Positions 44,842 through 56,600 of a stretch of DNA of 64,000 nt are shown piece after piece. The position numbers and the translations under genes were made by a program. The stretch is taken from NCBI RefSeq assembly GCF_000204055.1, contig NW_006768768.1, forward strand, positions 1,736,709 to 1,800,708. The letters are read 5' to 3'. A model generated the notes under the pieces. It made no database searches, had not been told where the DNA came from, and saw only the letters and a program-made list of their open reading frames with translations. Origin of the DNA: Melampsora larici-populina 98AG31. Taxonomy: Eukaryota; Basidiomycota; Pucciniomycetes; Pucciniales; Melampsoraceae. Within the stretch, counting starts at the first letter, position 1, and every line of letters starts with the position of its first letter.

Positions 44842-47800
44842 TCAATCTGAAGAAATGGAAGTGCTATCAGATGCATTATCAGATTCTGGATGGTCATCAT
44901 TGTCATCAACATCAGGCAAATCCAAGTCCAACTCTCCATCATCTACTGGCCCGTCCAAATATTCATCCACTGCAGCCAAAGCTTGACCAACATACCCCTC
45001 CCAAGAGGCTATACTCCGGCTCAACATATCTTGCCATTTTGAAAAAAGCTGTTGATCCGCAACCTGAGATTGTTCATATCCTTCTGGTCTGCCAGTCATG
45101 ATGATAAGAGCTTGGATGTCTGGATTCCAATGACGCCAAAGTTTAGTTGCTTGCCGTAGAAGAGCATGATGTAAACCCTTCATCATGTCAATGCTGGTGG
45201 CCCATGTGGCAAGCCCTAAATGAAAAGGAAAACGTCAATAATCATCCATAAATTTCTGAGATATCTAACTGACTTTCCTCATGGATCTCCTGTGCCAAGT
45301 CATCTAGGCGTCCCTGATATTGAATTGCCCACTTTACCACTTGCCTTGCTTCTTTAGTCAGCCTACGCAGCTCTTCCTTACACCTAGCATTGGTCAGGTA
45401 AAGCTGAATTCCTTCTTGAGTATCCGAATCCACCGCCCAAGCCTCCTGAGGGTGAGTTAGGTCACCACAATCCAGAAATGGATCACCAAATTCCATCTGC
45501 TCAACTTCTTGGAGTGTGTGAGTTGGAATTCGAATATCTGGCTCATATTCTTCATTGTACTGTTTTGCATGGCGTAGATAAGTGGCAAGCTTCTTGCGTA
45601 ATTCCACATTTTTTTTGGTACGTTGCTGGATCATGTATTGCTGGATATTGGTTCCTAGTCTCAATCACATCACATATCAGAGCAGGCCGGTGTGGTGTGG
45701 GTATATGTACGTTGAAATGTTACAAATTCACTCACCTCTTTTTTCCCCAGACCGCCGTCTGTGCTCAATGACCCCGACCTTAGCTTCATAAAGCTTGGTC
45801 TTAGCCAGTATGATCTTGACCAGTGCTTGTGCCTTGTCATCTAGGTACCAATGGCGGCCTTAATCAGTACATACACCACTAATCCAAAAATATATATCAA
45901 GATATATACTGACCACCTGGCCTGTCCAGGCCACGAAACTCTGGGCCCCCAATCTTTTGAGTCAGCCTAAGTATAGCTTCTTCAAGATGAACTAACGAGC
46001 GTGGAGTTGCCAAAACTTTCCTTTTCTTACGTCTATCCCTCCTTGATCTCCATTTACGCCTTTGAAAGGCTTGAAACTTGGCCCTATAAGGAGTAATTAC
46101 TGATATATTCATCTACTTATGACATCTTTAAAATAAGCATCATGGACGTACTCTGCCTCAACCAGTTTCTCTTCAAGGTCTAGAAGTTCTGCAAGCTCAT
46201 CCAAATACCTCTTACGTTTTTTGCTGATAGCCTCAAGCTGTGCATTCCTCTTCCGTATCCACTGTTGCTGATAGTACGCCAAATCCCAGCCTCTCTTCTG
46301 TTGCAAGCGCCGCAAATCACTATGAACTCCTTCAATTTGCTTGGATGCCTTTGTCTGTCGAGCAAGTAAAAACTTCACTGGATCAAAATAATTATATCAG
46401 CAATAAGCTTTTGTGAGATTATGGACTGGCCTCACCTGTTTGAGCTCGTCCTTTTTCATTTATATGCATAGCCATAAAATTCAAAGCATTGAGCCGGTGT
46501 TGCTTGGTGGAATATCTCAAGATGCAAACTAGAACAGCCAAAAGACTCCATATCCTTTCCAACCCTTCCCCATCCGACAGGCCCCATGCTTCATTTAGTC
46601 GAGGATTATACTCAAGTTGGCAGGACCATTTGTGCACATATGAATGAAATAAACTAGTGGCAAACATCAGTCTATCTTGATCATGCTCTTCTACAAATTG
46701 GTTGCGCTGAAACAAAGGTATCATCAATGAAACCTGCTGACAAGAAAATGAGGAGAACTGACTTAACTCACCCTCTCAATTCCTTTTTTGATGTTACATC
46801 CAATATCATACAGAATTGCTATCTTTTTGGCTCTTGCTTCATCAGTATTTTGGCTCTGAAGACCTTTAGTTGCTTTGAGAATCCAATCAATAAGTGTGAG
46901 AGGATAGATGCACCTACAGTGTATATATATTTGAATTTATCAGCTCAACAACATGGATGGGCCGCCTTTAAATACTCACTTTTCACCACTTTGAACAATA
47001 TTAATAAACCTCAATATTTGATCATGCCGACACGCCATTCCTGAAAGCCCCGTGTCATCATTACCCTTCCAATCTTTCTTTCCTCGTACATCATTTGCAG
47101 CTGTATGTTGGGCTGTGCAAGGGTCCTAGAGGTTCAACGTGGTATCAGCAACTAGATGGAGTAATATGTGATAAGTATGAGATCACTTGCCACCATCTCC
47201 TTTGACAAACCCTTCCTAGGATTTGAGTCAACACTTTGACACATCCTTTCCAGCTGCTCTGGAGGAATGAACAGGCTGGGAGTGATAGGGGGAGTCCGCT
47301 CCACACTGGCTGCCAGGTGGCGCCTTTGCTGGAAATTGCAATCCATACATACAACAATGTCTGGCTCCCCATTAGGCAATTCTTGCATTCCCGGCCTGAA
47401 ACAAGCTGGACAAATGCATGCTAGTTGATCAACTTCATTCATTTTCAAAGCAGCCGTGGTGTGAAGGTCTTCCATTGTTAGCATTGCTCAATAGGCATCA
47501 ACAGCCTGGGATAGCTGGCGGTTCCATTGGGTGATCTAATTAACATAACAAAAATAGTAACAGTTAGTCCGGATGTAATACATATAACACTATGCGCTGC
47601 TGTGTATACACTATACACACCTGTGTATACACAGGTGTCAGTGTATACACAGTACACATTGTATATCAGCACTTATATGAAGATCCATCACCTGTTGATG
47701 TTGCGTATCGATGAAGCTGGGGAAGGCGGGATCCAAAACCTCATTCCAGGCATCACTAAAAGATGCATAGCGCAGGATGCACCATTTCCAAAGCGTGTGA

Positions 47801-48468
47801 AAGGTCCGCACTAGTTGAAGTGATATTGCAGTCTGTGGCTTCTGGGCGGAACCACCCATGTACCCTGCTAATAGCCAGCGGACTTGATCATTGGGGGTGC
47901 AACTACAAAAATCCAACTCTATTTGACTGCGACCTGGAATGAAATGGTTGCATCAGAGTATGCCATACAATCCGAAAACTAGAATCGTGGGTCTTTACTG
48001 ACTAAGAGTGTCTAATACATCGAGTTTCCTACGTTGTACATGACAGTTGCAGGGGGGTTTCCAATCATGCAGTGCCAGATCTGGGTCCGCCCAAGCTTTT
48101 GTCTTAACCCTACACGTAAGGAAAACTGGAAACATCAAAGAGTGCTTCAATGCCCACTGCTGCTCTTCCCTCTGACGTCTGCCTTCTCCAAAGCCCATAT
48201 TTTGGTGATGTGCGTACTGCTCCAGGTCAGGGTCCTGATCTCAGGGAATGAACATATCGATATCAATATTCGGTGGTGAAGGTGGACCACCGTCTGGTAA
48301 TGGTACAGGTGCGGCAATTTCGCCATGATCGAGGTTAAGGTTGGTGGTGGCTTCAACGCGAGCCCGACTGATCCGTTTCATTTCCAAAAGTCGAGCATCC
48401 AGACCGGTGATGGCTCGTTGATTGAGGTTCTCGGTGCGTGGCTTCGGCCTTTTCCTATTTTTGGCCAT
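44842..48468 (-). pseudogene. KDZ-2 transposase with nonsense codons
   Basis: Spliced minus-strand gene with the layout of the KDZ-1 transposase: DWKPPCNCHVQRRK then FCSCTPNDQVRWLLAGYMGG (CxC part), CPACFRPG and VVCMDCNFQQRRHL (first Asp, about 47320-47355), LYDIGCNIKKG (about 46795-46825, second Asp), WGLSDGEGLERIWS (about 46545-46590, Glu). A helical basic region (RRKWRSRRDRRKKRK) and an Asp/Ser-rich acidic tail end at 44842. The core triad is intact. Two in-frame TGAs break it: 48241-48243 in the first exon and 47488-47490 (reading DAY-stop-AM). At the second site the KDZ-1 paralogue reads DAYRHM with CGA, so a C-to-T change is the simplest origin. Met 48468 (MAKNRKRPKPRT) is the likely start. 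Confidence 0.8.
47575..47665. repeat. GTGTATACAC cluster inside a KDZ-2 intron
   Basis: CTGTGTATACAC occurs at least four times in both orientations within the intron that separates the CxC exon from the DDE exon, making several potential cruciforms. Confidence 0.7.
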
Positions 48469-48891
48469 GGCGTGAGTTCAAGGAGGCAGGTATGGTACGT
48501 TGATTTGATAAATTGAAGAAGTGGTTGGTTGGTAAGTGATTGCGTGTGAGCTGTGATTCCTGAGGGTGATTCATCACATGTGGTTCAAAGTGTCACACAT
48601 GTGATACTTACTGATACATACATGTGATACATGACAATCCCTATGAAAGTCACACGTGTTTATAAAATTACATGTCTGTGTACTAGCGTATGTACACTTG
48701 GCTTTTAAATATGTGTAGTTGAACACCTTCTCTAACATCATTTCTTACACATGCAACCACAGGTAAGCCCCTGAAAAACACAGGCTGCAACCATGGTAAA
48801 ACTACTTATATACCCGTGATAAGTAACACACTTGTCAGTCCAAATTCTAAAATTACAACATACACATTTATGTTGGATTATTATTACATCT
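48469..48891. other. Upstream region of KDZ-2 gene
   Basis: No gene. Many CACATGTGAT and CACACGTG-like palindromic words between 48570 and 48700. It leads directly into the 180-bp satellite. Confidence 0.45.
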
Positions 48892-49800
48892 GAATGCAAC
48901 TTTCAGATCCACATTTGCACGTCTGCAGAAAAAGTTATGGTGAAATAACTTTTTCAATCATCATGTATATGAGTTCATAGTCCGGAAATGATGTGATTTC
49001 ATCTTGGAACTTTGGGGTGGATTGTTTTGGGGTAATATGGTATTGTCCAAGGGTAAACCAGTATCTCTGATTTGAATGCAACTTTCAGATCCACATTTGC
49101 ACGTCTGCAGACAAAGTTTTGGTGAAATAACTCATAGATATCATGTATATGAGTTCATAGTCCGGAAATGATGTGATTTCATCTTGGAACTTTGGGGTGG
49201 ATGGTTTTGGGGTAATATGGTATTGTCCAAGGGTAAACAAGTATCTCTGAGTTGAATGCAACTTTCAGATCTACATTTTCACGTCTGCAGAAAAATTTAT
49301 AGTGGAAACACCCTTCGAAATCATGTATATGAGTTCATAGGCCGGAAATCATGTAATTTCAACTTGGAACTTTGGGGTGGTTTGTTTTGGGGCAATCTGG
49401 TATTGTCCAAGGGTAAACAAGTGTGTCTGAGCTGAATGCAACTTTCAGATCTGGATTTACACGTCTGCAGAAAAAGTTATAGTGGAAACACCCTTGGAAA
49501 TCATGTATATGAGTTCATAGTCCGGAATTAATGTAATTTCAACTTGGAACTTTGGGGTGGATGGTTTTGGGGCAATCTGGTATTGTCCAGGGGTAAACAA
49601 GTGTGTCTGAGATGAATGCAACTTTCAGATCTGGAATTACACGTCTTCAGAAAAATTTATAGTGGAAACACCCTCGGAAATCATGTATATGAGTTCATAG
49701 TCCGGAATTAATGTAATTTCAACTTGGAACTTTGGGGATGATTGTTATTTTTTCTTGGGACTGTGGGGATGTTTTTTTGGGGCATTCTGGTATTGTCCAA
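48892..49800 (+). repeat. Five-copy ~180-bp tandem satellite
   Basis: Units start GAATGCAACTTTCAGATC at 48892, 49074, 49254, 49434 and 49614. They share CATGTATATGAGTTCATAG, CTTGGAACTTTGGGGTGG and GGTATTGTCCAAGGGTAAAC. The last unit is partly duplicated and breaks up near 49800. Copies 1-2 and 3-5 form two subfamilies (AAATAACT against GAAACACCC). No ORF crosses the array. Confidence 0.9.
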
Positions 49801-50503
49801 GTGAGTTTAATCCAACATCCAGATCCATAAATGATTGTTATTAGAAACAGTTATGATGAAAGAACCATGTGAAATCACCCAGTTCAAATGACTGGTTTTT
49901 ACAGCTTGTAACACCAATCAAACCAGAAATGAAAGATGATTTCATTTCAGTTACAGCTTTGGTACCGTAGGGGACACCAATCTACCACACCCACGGAGGT
50001 CTAACCTTTGTCAAGCACCACAAACACATATGTGTTTTTGGTGTGTTTTCACATATAAAACTTTTCACCATACCTTCTTGAGGCAACAGTGGAATCCTAA
50101 CCCTCAAAGCTCCATTCAAATAAGACTCACATTTTCAACCTTGGGCAATCCTTCAATACCCCAGAATAACCAGGTGTCAAGGTTACAAACCATATCCAAA
50201 AACTTGGAACATCATGTTTTTGCAACGTATCCCACAAATCTTCAATCAAAACTACTGATTTTCTCCACCTGGAACAGAATTGCAAACAAATATCAAAAGG
50301 AACCATATTTATATATAACATCTTTCAAAAAGACAATATTTCCCCTTCGACAACAAAAGCAATGGCATGAACATTTTTTTTGGCACTTCAGTAAAAGCAT
50401 GATAAAATGAAAATTGAAAAAATGAAACTTTATTTTGAGAGGTAGATTTTTATTTATAATTAAACGGGCAAGGAAACAATAGCAACATATAAAAGGTAAG
50501 TGG
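49801..50503. other. Non-coding DNA downstream of the TET/JBP-like gene
   Basis: No convincing gene. AT-rich, presumably trailer and 3' flank of the minus-strand gene. Confidence 0.4.
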
Positions 50504-51981
50504 TCAAGTTGTTTTAGGCGCCTTGAAGAGGGCTGCAACCTTAGCTTCCCTTTTTAATTTGGCTCTTTCAGCGCGAAGCGCCTCATCAGCAACTTTTCTA
50601 GCATGTTTGAAACTTGTCTCCTGTTCATAACTTTTCACCCTGGACTTCCTATAGTCTTCCCACTGCGCTGGAGTCATATTTTCTTTTGTTTTTTCAACCA
50701 GGCTGATACGTTCAACAAGGGTTTCTGCTATCTGGCAGGAAGAACCAAAGCGTGTGATAGCACACATTTTGGGACAGATTTCTTCCCCTTCCTCATCAAA
50801 ACATAATGATTCAGCTGTATAATGAGACACCTATAGGAGAGATATCATTCGAGTCAGACCAAAACACATTAGAGGACTTGAGCTGAGGAATTGAAAAAAC
50901 CTACTGTGGTATCCCAAATACTCTCATACATACCATCACAACCATCATAGTCTACAACTATATCAAAGTCCCTCATAATAAACATTGAACCAACAATGGA
51001 GCCCTTATTCACAGGTCCATTAGCTTCATGTAGGGCACCTGTTACTCGATCAATTAGGCAATTGAATCCAAATGCATAACGGGTATGATCAAAATCAGTG
51101 TGTGGTTCATTATGGAATCCTTCGCAGGTTACAATCAAGTTGGATGCAAAAACTCTTCCATTCGGAGTTCCAGCCCATGCCAAGTCATCAAACCCTGGAA
51201 CATTCGTATCCATGCCGATCTGAAGATTTGAAATAAATATCATGAAGGACAAAGATGCAAATCTTTTGGCCCAGAAGTCTCAAATGCGATGAAATGAGGT
51301 CATGAGGGCAATATCCACATCAATTCGATGAGTATCATTTGAAGTGAAAGCGCTAAGAGCATAAGGGCCTGCCACAAACATATCAGCTTTCAATTGGCAT
51401 TAGGGATGGAGGAGTCAAAGAATAAATCACACTAACTCACCCGCAGAATAACCAGGGTCTGAACCTCCTCTCCACCCTAAATGCCCCATCCAACCCCAAT
51501 AAATTCCTTCCTCTTTGAAGTTCTGAACGGCACTGTTGGTCTCACATCGATTGCAAGCTCGGGCTGCTTGGTAGGTAGATGAAATGCAATTTTGAAAAGC
51601 CTCCTTCAGTACTGGATCCATGTCTTTGAATTTCGTGCATCTTACTATGAGAACTACTGATAGATCTTCCGCATTGATAACTACTACTGTTCCATGATTG
51701 ATGTAGATTGGTTGTCTTTCAAGTATAGGGAAATCTTTCGTCGAAGGCCATCTAAATATAAAAACGGTATCCTGAGGTAGTCCAAGTTCACGAGTAAGTC
51801 TCGATTTGAGTTCGGTTCGCTTACGATGCCGGCGTGGATAAATTCGTCCCAGGCTTTCCTTGTAGTAAGCCTTCCACCTTTCTTGTCGCTGTTTCAAAGC
51901 ACAAGGAGACGTTTTGGACTTGAAGTTCTGTTTTGGAAGGCCGTGCTTGGTGGCTCGTCGGCGTCGAGCCTGGCGAGACAT
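50504..51981 (-). pseudogene. TET/JBP-family 2OG-Fe(II) dioxygenase-like gene with one TGA
   Basis: The start MSRQARRRRATKHG at 51981 leads a basic N-terminus and TRELGLPQDTVFIFRWPSTK, ending exon 1 at GHLGWRGGSDPGYSAG. After an intron: DMFVAGPYALSAFTSND. TGA at 51280-51282 follows ('HRI-stop-DFWAKRF'), then NVPGFDDLAWAGTPNG, NEPHTDFDHTRYAFGF (about 51075-51112; the H-x-D iron ligands) and GMYESIWDTT. The intron 50899-50831 joins this to VSHYTAES (second iron His in HxTxxS) and TRFGSSCQ (Arg for 2-oxoglutarate), then a basic coiled tail to 50504. These motifs in this order are those of fungal TET/JBP proteins, which oxidise 5-methylcytosine and are known to travel with KDZ transposons. The TGA may inactivate it unless it is spliced out or edited. 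Confidence 0.7.
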
Positions 51982-52664
51982 GATGTTCGAAGACAGATGA
52001 CCACGATACAAAGGAAGCAAAAGCGAGCCGTATGACTAGTAGGATCGTAGCCAGAGGCCTACAACACTCCAATCAAACAACCACGACTGAGTCTAACGGT
52101 GATTGCGTAATCTTGATTGTTTGGTCGAAGCAACCTATGTAGTGACGAAAGATTTTGAAGAGTCAGTAAGAAATAATTAAAATAGAATTGAAAGATTGAA
52201 GGAAAAAGTATAATATATAATCGGTACCACTTTAAGCTCACTTCGATGGGTTTCCTATTCAGAAAGAAAATGATAAAATGTATTGTCAGTTTAGGATGAG
52301 ATCATTTAATCCGCTGGATTAAATGTATGAATACTTACGATGATAAGAACTTCTGCTTGATGTAGAAGGTTACAGGCACAGGGAATTTGAAATGAGCTTG
52401 AATCGATTTGACTGAATTAATTAGGTCTTGTTTCACGTTGATATGCCTATACTTCGATTTCTGAGTGTTGATTGATTGAGGGATGACTCTACGTGACGAA
52501 ATCGGGCAAGATGGACTGGAGAGGTGGATTGAGTGAGAGCTGAGATAAGGTGATCGTTGTGGGTAAGTAGGTGGGTAAGGGGTGAACCAGGATAGATGAT
52601 GATGGGCGAAAGTCGAGATGGGGAAAGGATGGCCGGTACCGTGAGATACGGCCCCGGTACAGGT
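51982..52664. other. 5' flank of the TET/JBP-like gene
   Basis: No gene recognised. AT-rich up to about 52460, then GC-richer and purine-rich. It must hold the promoter for the minus-strand gene. Confidence 0.4.
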
Positions 52665-52803
52665 CTGGTGATAACCCTAAGCGGTTGTCACCAGGTTAGG
52701 GTTTGAAATGTATCGTGGCCAAGTGGTGAGTGATGGGTACGATAACAGGTTGATTCTTAACCCTAAGCGGTTGTCACCAGTATAGGGTTAAGAATCAATC
52801 TGT
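52665..52803. repeat. Two related hairpins with CCCTAA/TTAGGG arms
   Basis: 52745-52764 pairs with 52784-52803 (19 of 20). 52665-52676 pairs with 52683-52694 (11 of 12). Both contain ACCCTAAGCGGTTGTCACCA in the loop or arm, so one probably derives from the other. Confidence 0.8.
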
Positions 52804-52809
52804 ATGACA

Positions 52810-53410
52810 ATGCCCCTTGTGTGTACACTGATGTGTAGGTGTATAATCCGGTGTTTAGTGTTAAGGGTCTTACACACTACACACCAGAGTATACACCTAC
52901 ACACCGGGGTACACACAAGTGTATGCAAGGAACACCGGTGTTTGCTGAAGTACACTAGACACCAATGGATAGGCCTGTGTGTACACTAACCACCGGTGTG
53001 TAAACTTTCGTGTACACAACACCATAGTTTACGCCGGTGTGTACACTAAACAGAGGTGGACATACTGGTGTTTAGTGTACACACTGGTATACCAACCTGC
53101 CCATACATCAAACATCGGTCCACAGACTGGTGTGTACTGGTGTACACTAACTAAACACCGGTGTTCAGTATACTCATCTGTGTGTACACTAAACACCGGT
53201 GTGTACACTGAAAATCCATGTGTACACCTCTGTGGGTACACTAAACACCGGTGTACACCTCTGTGTGTATACTAGCCAAACACAGGTGGGGAGTATACAC
53301 ACCGGTGTGAACACTAAACCCCCGGTAACACACCGGTGTGTACACTAAACACTAGTGTACACCTCTGTGTGTACACTAAACGCTGGTGTAAACCCCTGTG
53401 TGTACACTTC
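52810..53410. repeat. GTGTACACTAAACACCGGTG minisatellite array
   Basis: About 600 bp of short, irregular repeats around TGTGTACACTAAACACCGGT, each carrying the palindromes GTGTACAC and ACACCGGTGT. More than fifteen copies occur, with variable spacers. No coding frame is credible despite long ORFs, which are repeat artefacts. Confidence 0.85.
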
Positions 53411-53627
53411 AGACATCATCACCTTGTATAACCTTCGAAATTCAGAATGTTGATTGAAATCAAAATTTGCTGTTCAATCAGATGAAGAACATATATTGTA
53501 TATTTCAAACAGACAAGATAAACAAAAGAAGGTTACATTTCATATTAATTGAGATAAAGAGTGGAAAAAAAAAAAATTACTTCCAAAGAAAAGGGAAGTT
53601 ACTATTCCAAAAACAAAAAGAATTTTA
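53411..53627. other. 3' flank of FAR1-OTU gene
   Basis: AT-rich; AATAAA-like words on the minus strand near 53620. Nothing else seen. Confidence 0.4.
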
Positions 53628-56600
53628 TTAATCATCACCCTGTTGTTGCCCTTTATTGACCCTTCTACGCCACTCCCGGAAAAGCCGTATGTTAGGGGCA
53701 AACCGGTCCTCCCATCCAATTGCTTCATCAAACCGTGTTTCAAACCACTCTGTGGCGACGGAGGGAATTGGAAGGGTGGGAGAGAGATCCATTGTGAGAG
53801 AAATACAATGAGAGGTTTGAATCATACCAATGATGATAGGCTCTACATCTTCGGGAGGAGAGAAGAAAGGAGGAACAGTGGAACTGTGGGGTATGAAGTC
53901 AGAATATAAGATGACTGGCCTCTTGAAGGTGTTAGATACTATACATAAGCCGCCTGGAAGAGGGTACCAAAGGTTCGACGTGGCCACTAGCTCCTTCCAC
54001 TCCAGGATTTCAAGCATCTTTTTGACTCCAAAATTTGGTGATGATACGTGATCCAGGTTTTCCTCATACCAATCCATATTTTCCTTAAAATGCTCGAGCA
54101 TTTCACTTCGAACAGCTGGTGCCTCTGATACATTCCGGCCAAGAGAAACTGCCACAGAAGCAAACAAGCATAATCCACTAGGGGGAACATTGGCTGCATG
54201 CCTGATAAAGGGGTATAGTTTGCGGGGAAGCCATTTCGGGAAATCCCAAGTCTACACAGATGAATGTTAGAATATTTATCGGAAGAAACAAAAATTCAAA
54301 GTACAAAAATTTACTTACCTGAAGGACAGGGTGTCGTGATGATTTTGGAGGGGGTCTTTCCTTTTTTGGTTTCACCGACGCTGTGACAGACTTTTAATTG
54401 ATAATCAGGTATTGATTGTCAAAAACCATTAGTTAAAACAAATCACTAACCTGTTTTTGAGTCCGGGTGCGCTTTCTTTTGTGTTCATCCTAAAAAGATA
54501 GGTGAAGTTTCTTTATGATTAGATATTGAACCTCAAATTAGTATCAACTGAAATAACACCCGTACATTTTCAGCTTCAGCATCAGCCTGCATTTTGGAAG
54601 CCTTCCGAGTAACTCTTGGGCTGATAGACTCAGCTGATGTTGATTGAGCGGGTGCTTGAGGACGTTTGGTGACATGCTTGATGACTTTTGTTGAAGTATC
54701 TGGACTCTCTGGATGTTTGACAGATCGGGTGAGAGGAGAATGAGAAGCTGGAGACTCTGATCTAGGTCGAGGATGGTGCTTTAGCTGAGTCATTACGTGG
54801 TTATTTGATGATTCTTCGTCAGATATCTTGGATAGTGGTGAGGACTGGGGGGTCGTCGTGAGTTGGATTTCCTTTTCTTTTCCCTAGGACATATAATACA
54901 TGAGAACATTATTTATTTGAGCGGAATGTTTCTAAGAAGGATATGGAAGAATATGAACTTACCTTTGAACATTGTACATCTTCAGTGGGGATTTGATGAT
55001 TGGTATCAACTCCTCCATTAACAACATCTTCTTCGTCATCAACATCTTCCTTTTGAATATCAGCTTCAGCTTCATGTGTTTCATTTGATGTAAGTTCAGC
55101 TTTGCGATTTTCATTCAATGTAGAGTTGTTACAATGGATAGTAACTTTCTGGGAAATGATCTGAGATGGAGTGTTAGTGAGTGCTTCAGCAAGCTGAAGC
55201 TCTGACATAAAACGGGCGAGGAGGCAGGTCTGAGAGTGATTTGGCAGGGCTTGCATTCGTGTAAATAGTGATGTGTATTGATGTTGTATGTAAGGATTGG
55301 ATGATTGAGAAGATGATGAAGTCTTTGAAAGTGATTCGATATTTGGAATCAACATATTGAGATGGGTGGGTGGTTGAGACTGAGGTTGAGTGCTGGAAGA
55401 CGTCTCAGCACTGGCGGTTGGCTTTCTTTGACGGGAGTGAGCTTCGATGGGAATGTGCTCCTTGGAAGGTTCGTGATCATGCTCGGGATTCCCAATTTCA
55501 ATTACAAACTGTCGAGTCTTTACATTACGTCTTGCAGTTACTTCAAATGGGCAAGTTGGAATTTCGGGTAGATTGGGTGACTGGGCTTTGATAGCGTCAG
55601 ACAGAAGCTTCTTCTGGTATCGATTGGGACCGAGGTAACATTTGAGTGTGATGAATGACGGTCTGGTGTCGGACGTTGTGACAGCGTAGTAATTTTGATG
55701 AGCATGTTCTTTAAGATACGCTGCAGCTTCATCACGAGTTGCAAACACAGGGGGAAAAATAAAAGCTCACATAGATGTGAGCAGAGGGTACCTTCCTGAT
55801 AACTCCAAAAATGTTTCAATTTCCTTCAGATTCTTTCAATTCACCATTTTGGTGGTGCCAACATGCTCAGCCTGTAATACTTAGGTATTGCTTGAGTTTG
55901 CTAAAGCATGCTCATCTTCATCTTGGATGAGCCTCTCTTGAGCATGGATGAGTGCTCAGGACCCAGCTGACACATCACTGTATACTCAGAATCACCTTCA
56001 GAAGGGTCCAAAGGATGTCACTGAGTATTGGCTGAGGGGCTGCTCAGATAGTCCTAAGTGGCATTCCTGGGATTGTAGGTATCCAAAGGATTTCACTCAG
56101 TATTGGCTGAGGGGATGCTCAGTTCAGCACAGCGGCTCAGCCAATCCTCAGTGGTATTCCTGGGATCAGGAGGATCCAAAGGATCTCAAAGGATGTCACT
56201 GAGTATTGGCTGAGGGGCCGCTCAGCTAGTCCTCAATGGAATTCCTGGCATCAGGATCAGAAGTATCCAAAGGATGTCACTGAGTATTAGCTGAGGGGCT
56301 GATCATTTCAGCACAGCTGATCACCTAGTCCTCAGTGGCATTCCTGGGATCAGAAGTATCCAAAGGGATGGTTCCCATTGTGTTTTTCACATTTGGTAGG
56401 GTCTCTCGCCGCAACTGTGCAGGCTGAGCATTGGTGGGCCCAACATGACCTGAGCAGATGAGCCAGCCCTCCCTCAGGCTTCTTGGCTGAGGGATAAATC
56501 CTGAGGAAGGCCTGACTCATCTGCTCAGGCCATGCTGACCATTTTATCAGATGATGAGCTGAAAGAAAACTGGAGGAAAATTGGAAGAAAATTGGAAACA

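Noticed and set aside
48560..48720. CACATGTG-like words taken as a CRISPR-like or regulatory array
   Set aside because: Irregular spacing and no constant repeat-spacer pattern in a eukaryotic sequence; likely the edge of the GTGTA-type repeats.
52804..53275. Cys/His/Thr-rich ORFs on both strands in the GTGTACAC array
   Set aside because: Open frames arise from short-period repeats lacking stops; the translations are repeats, not proteins.
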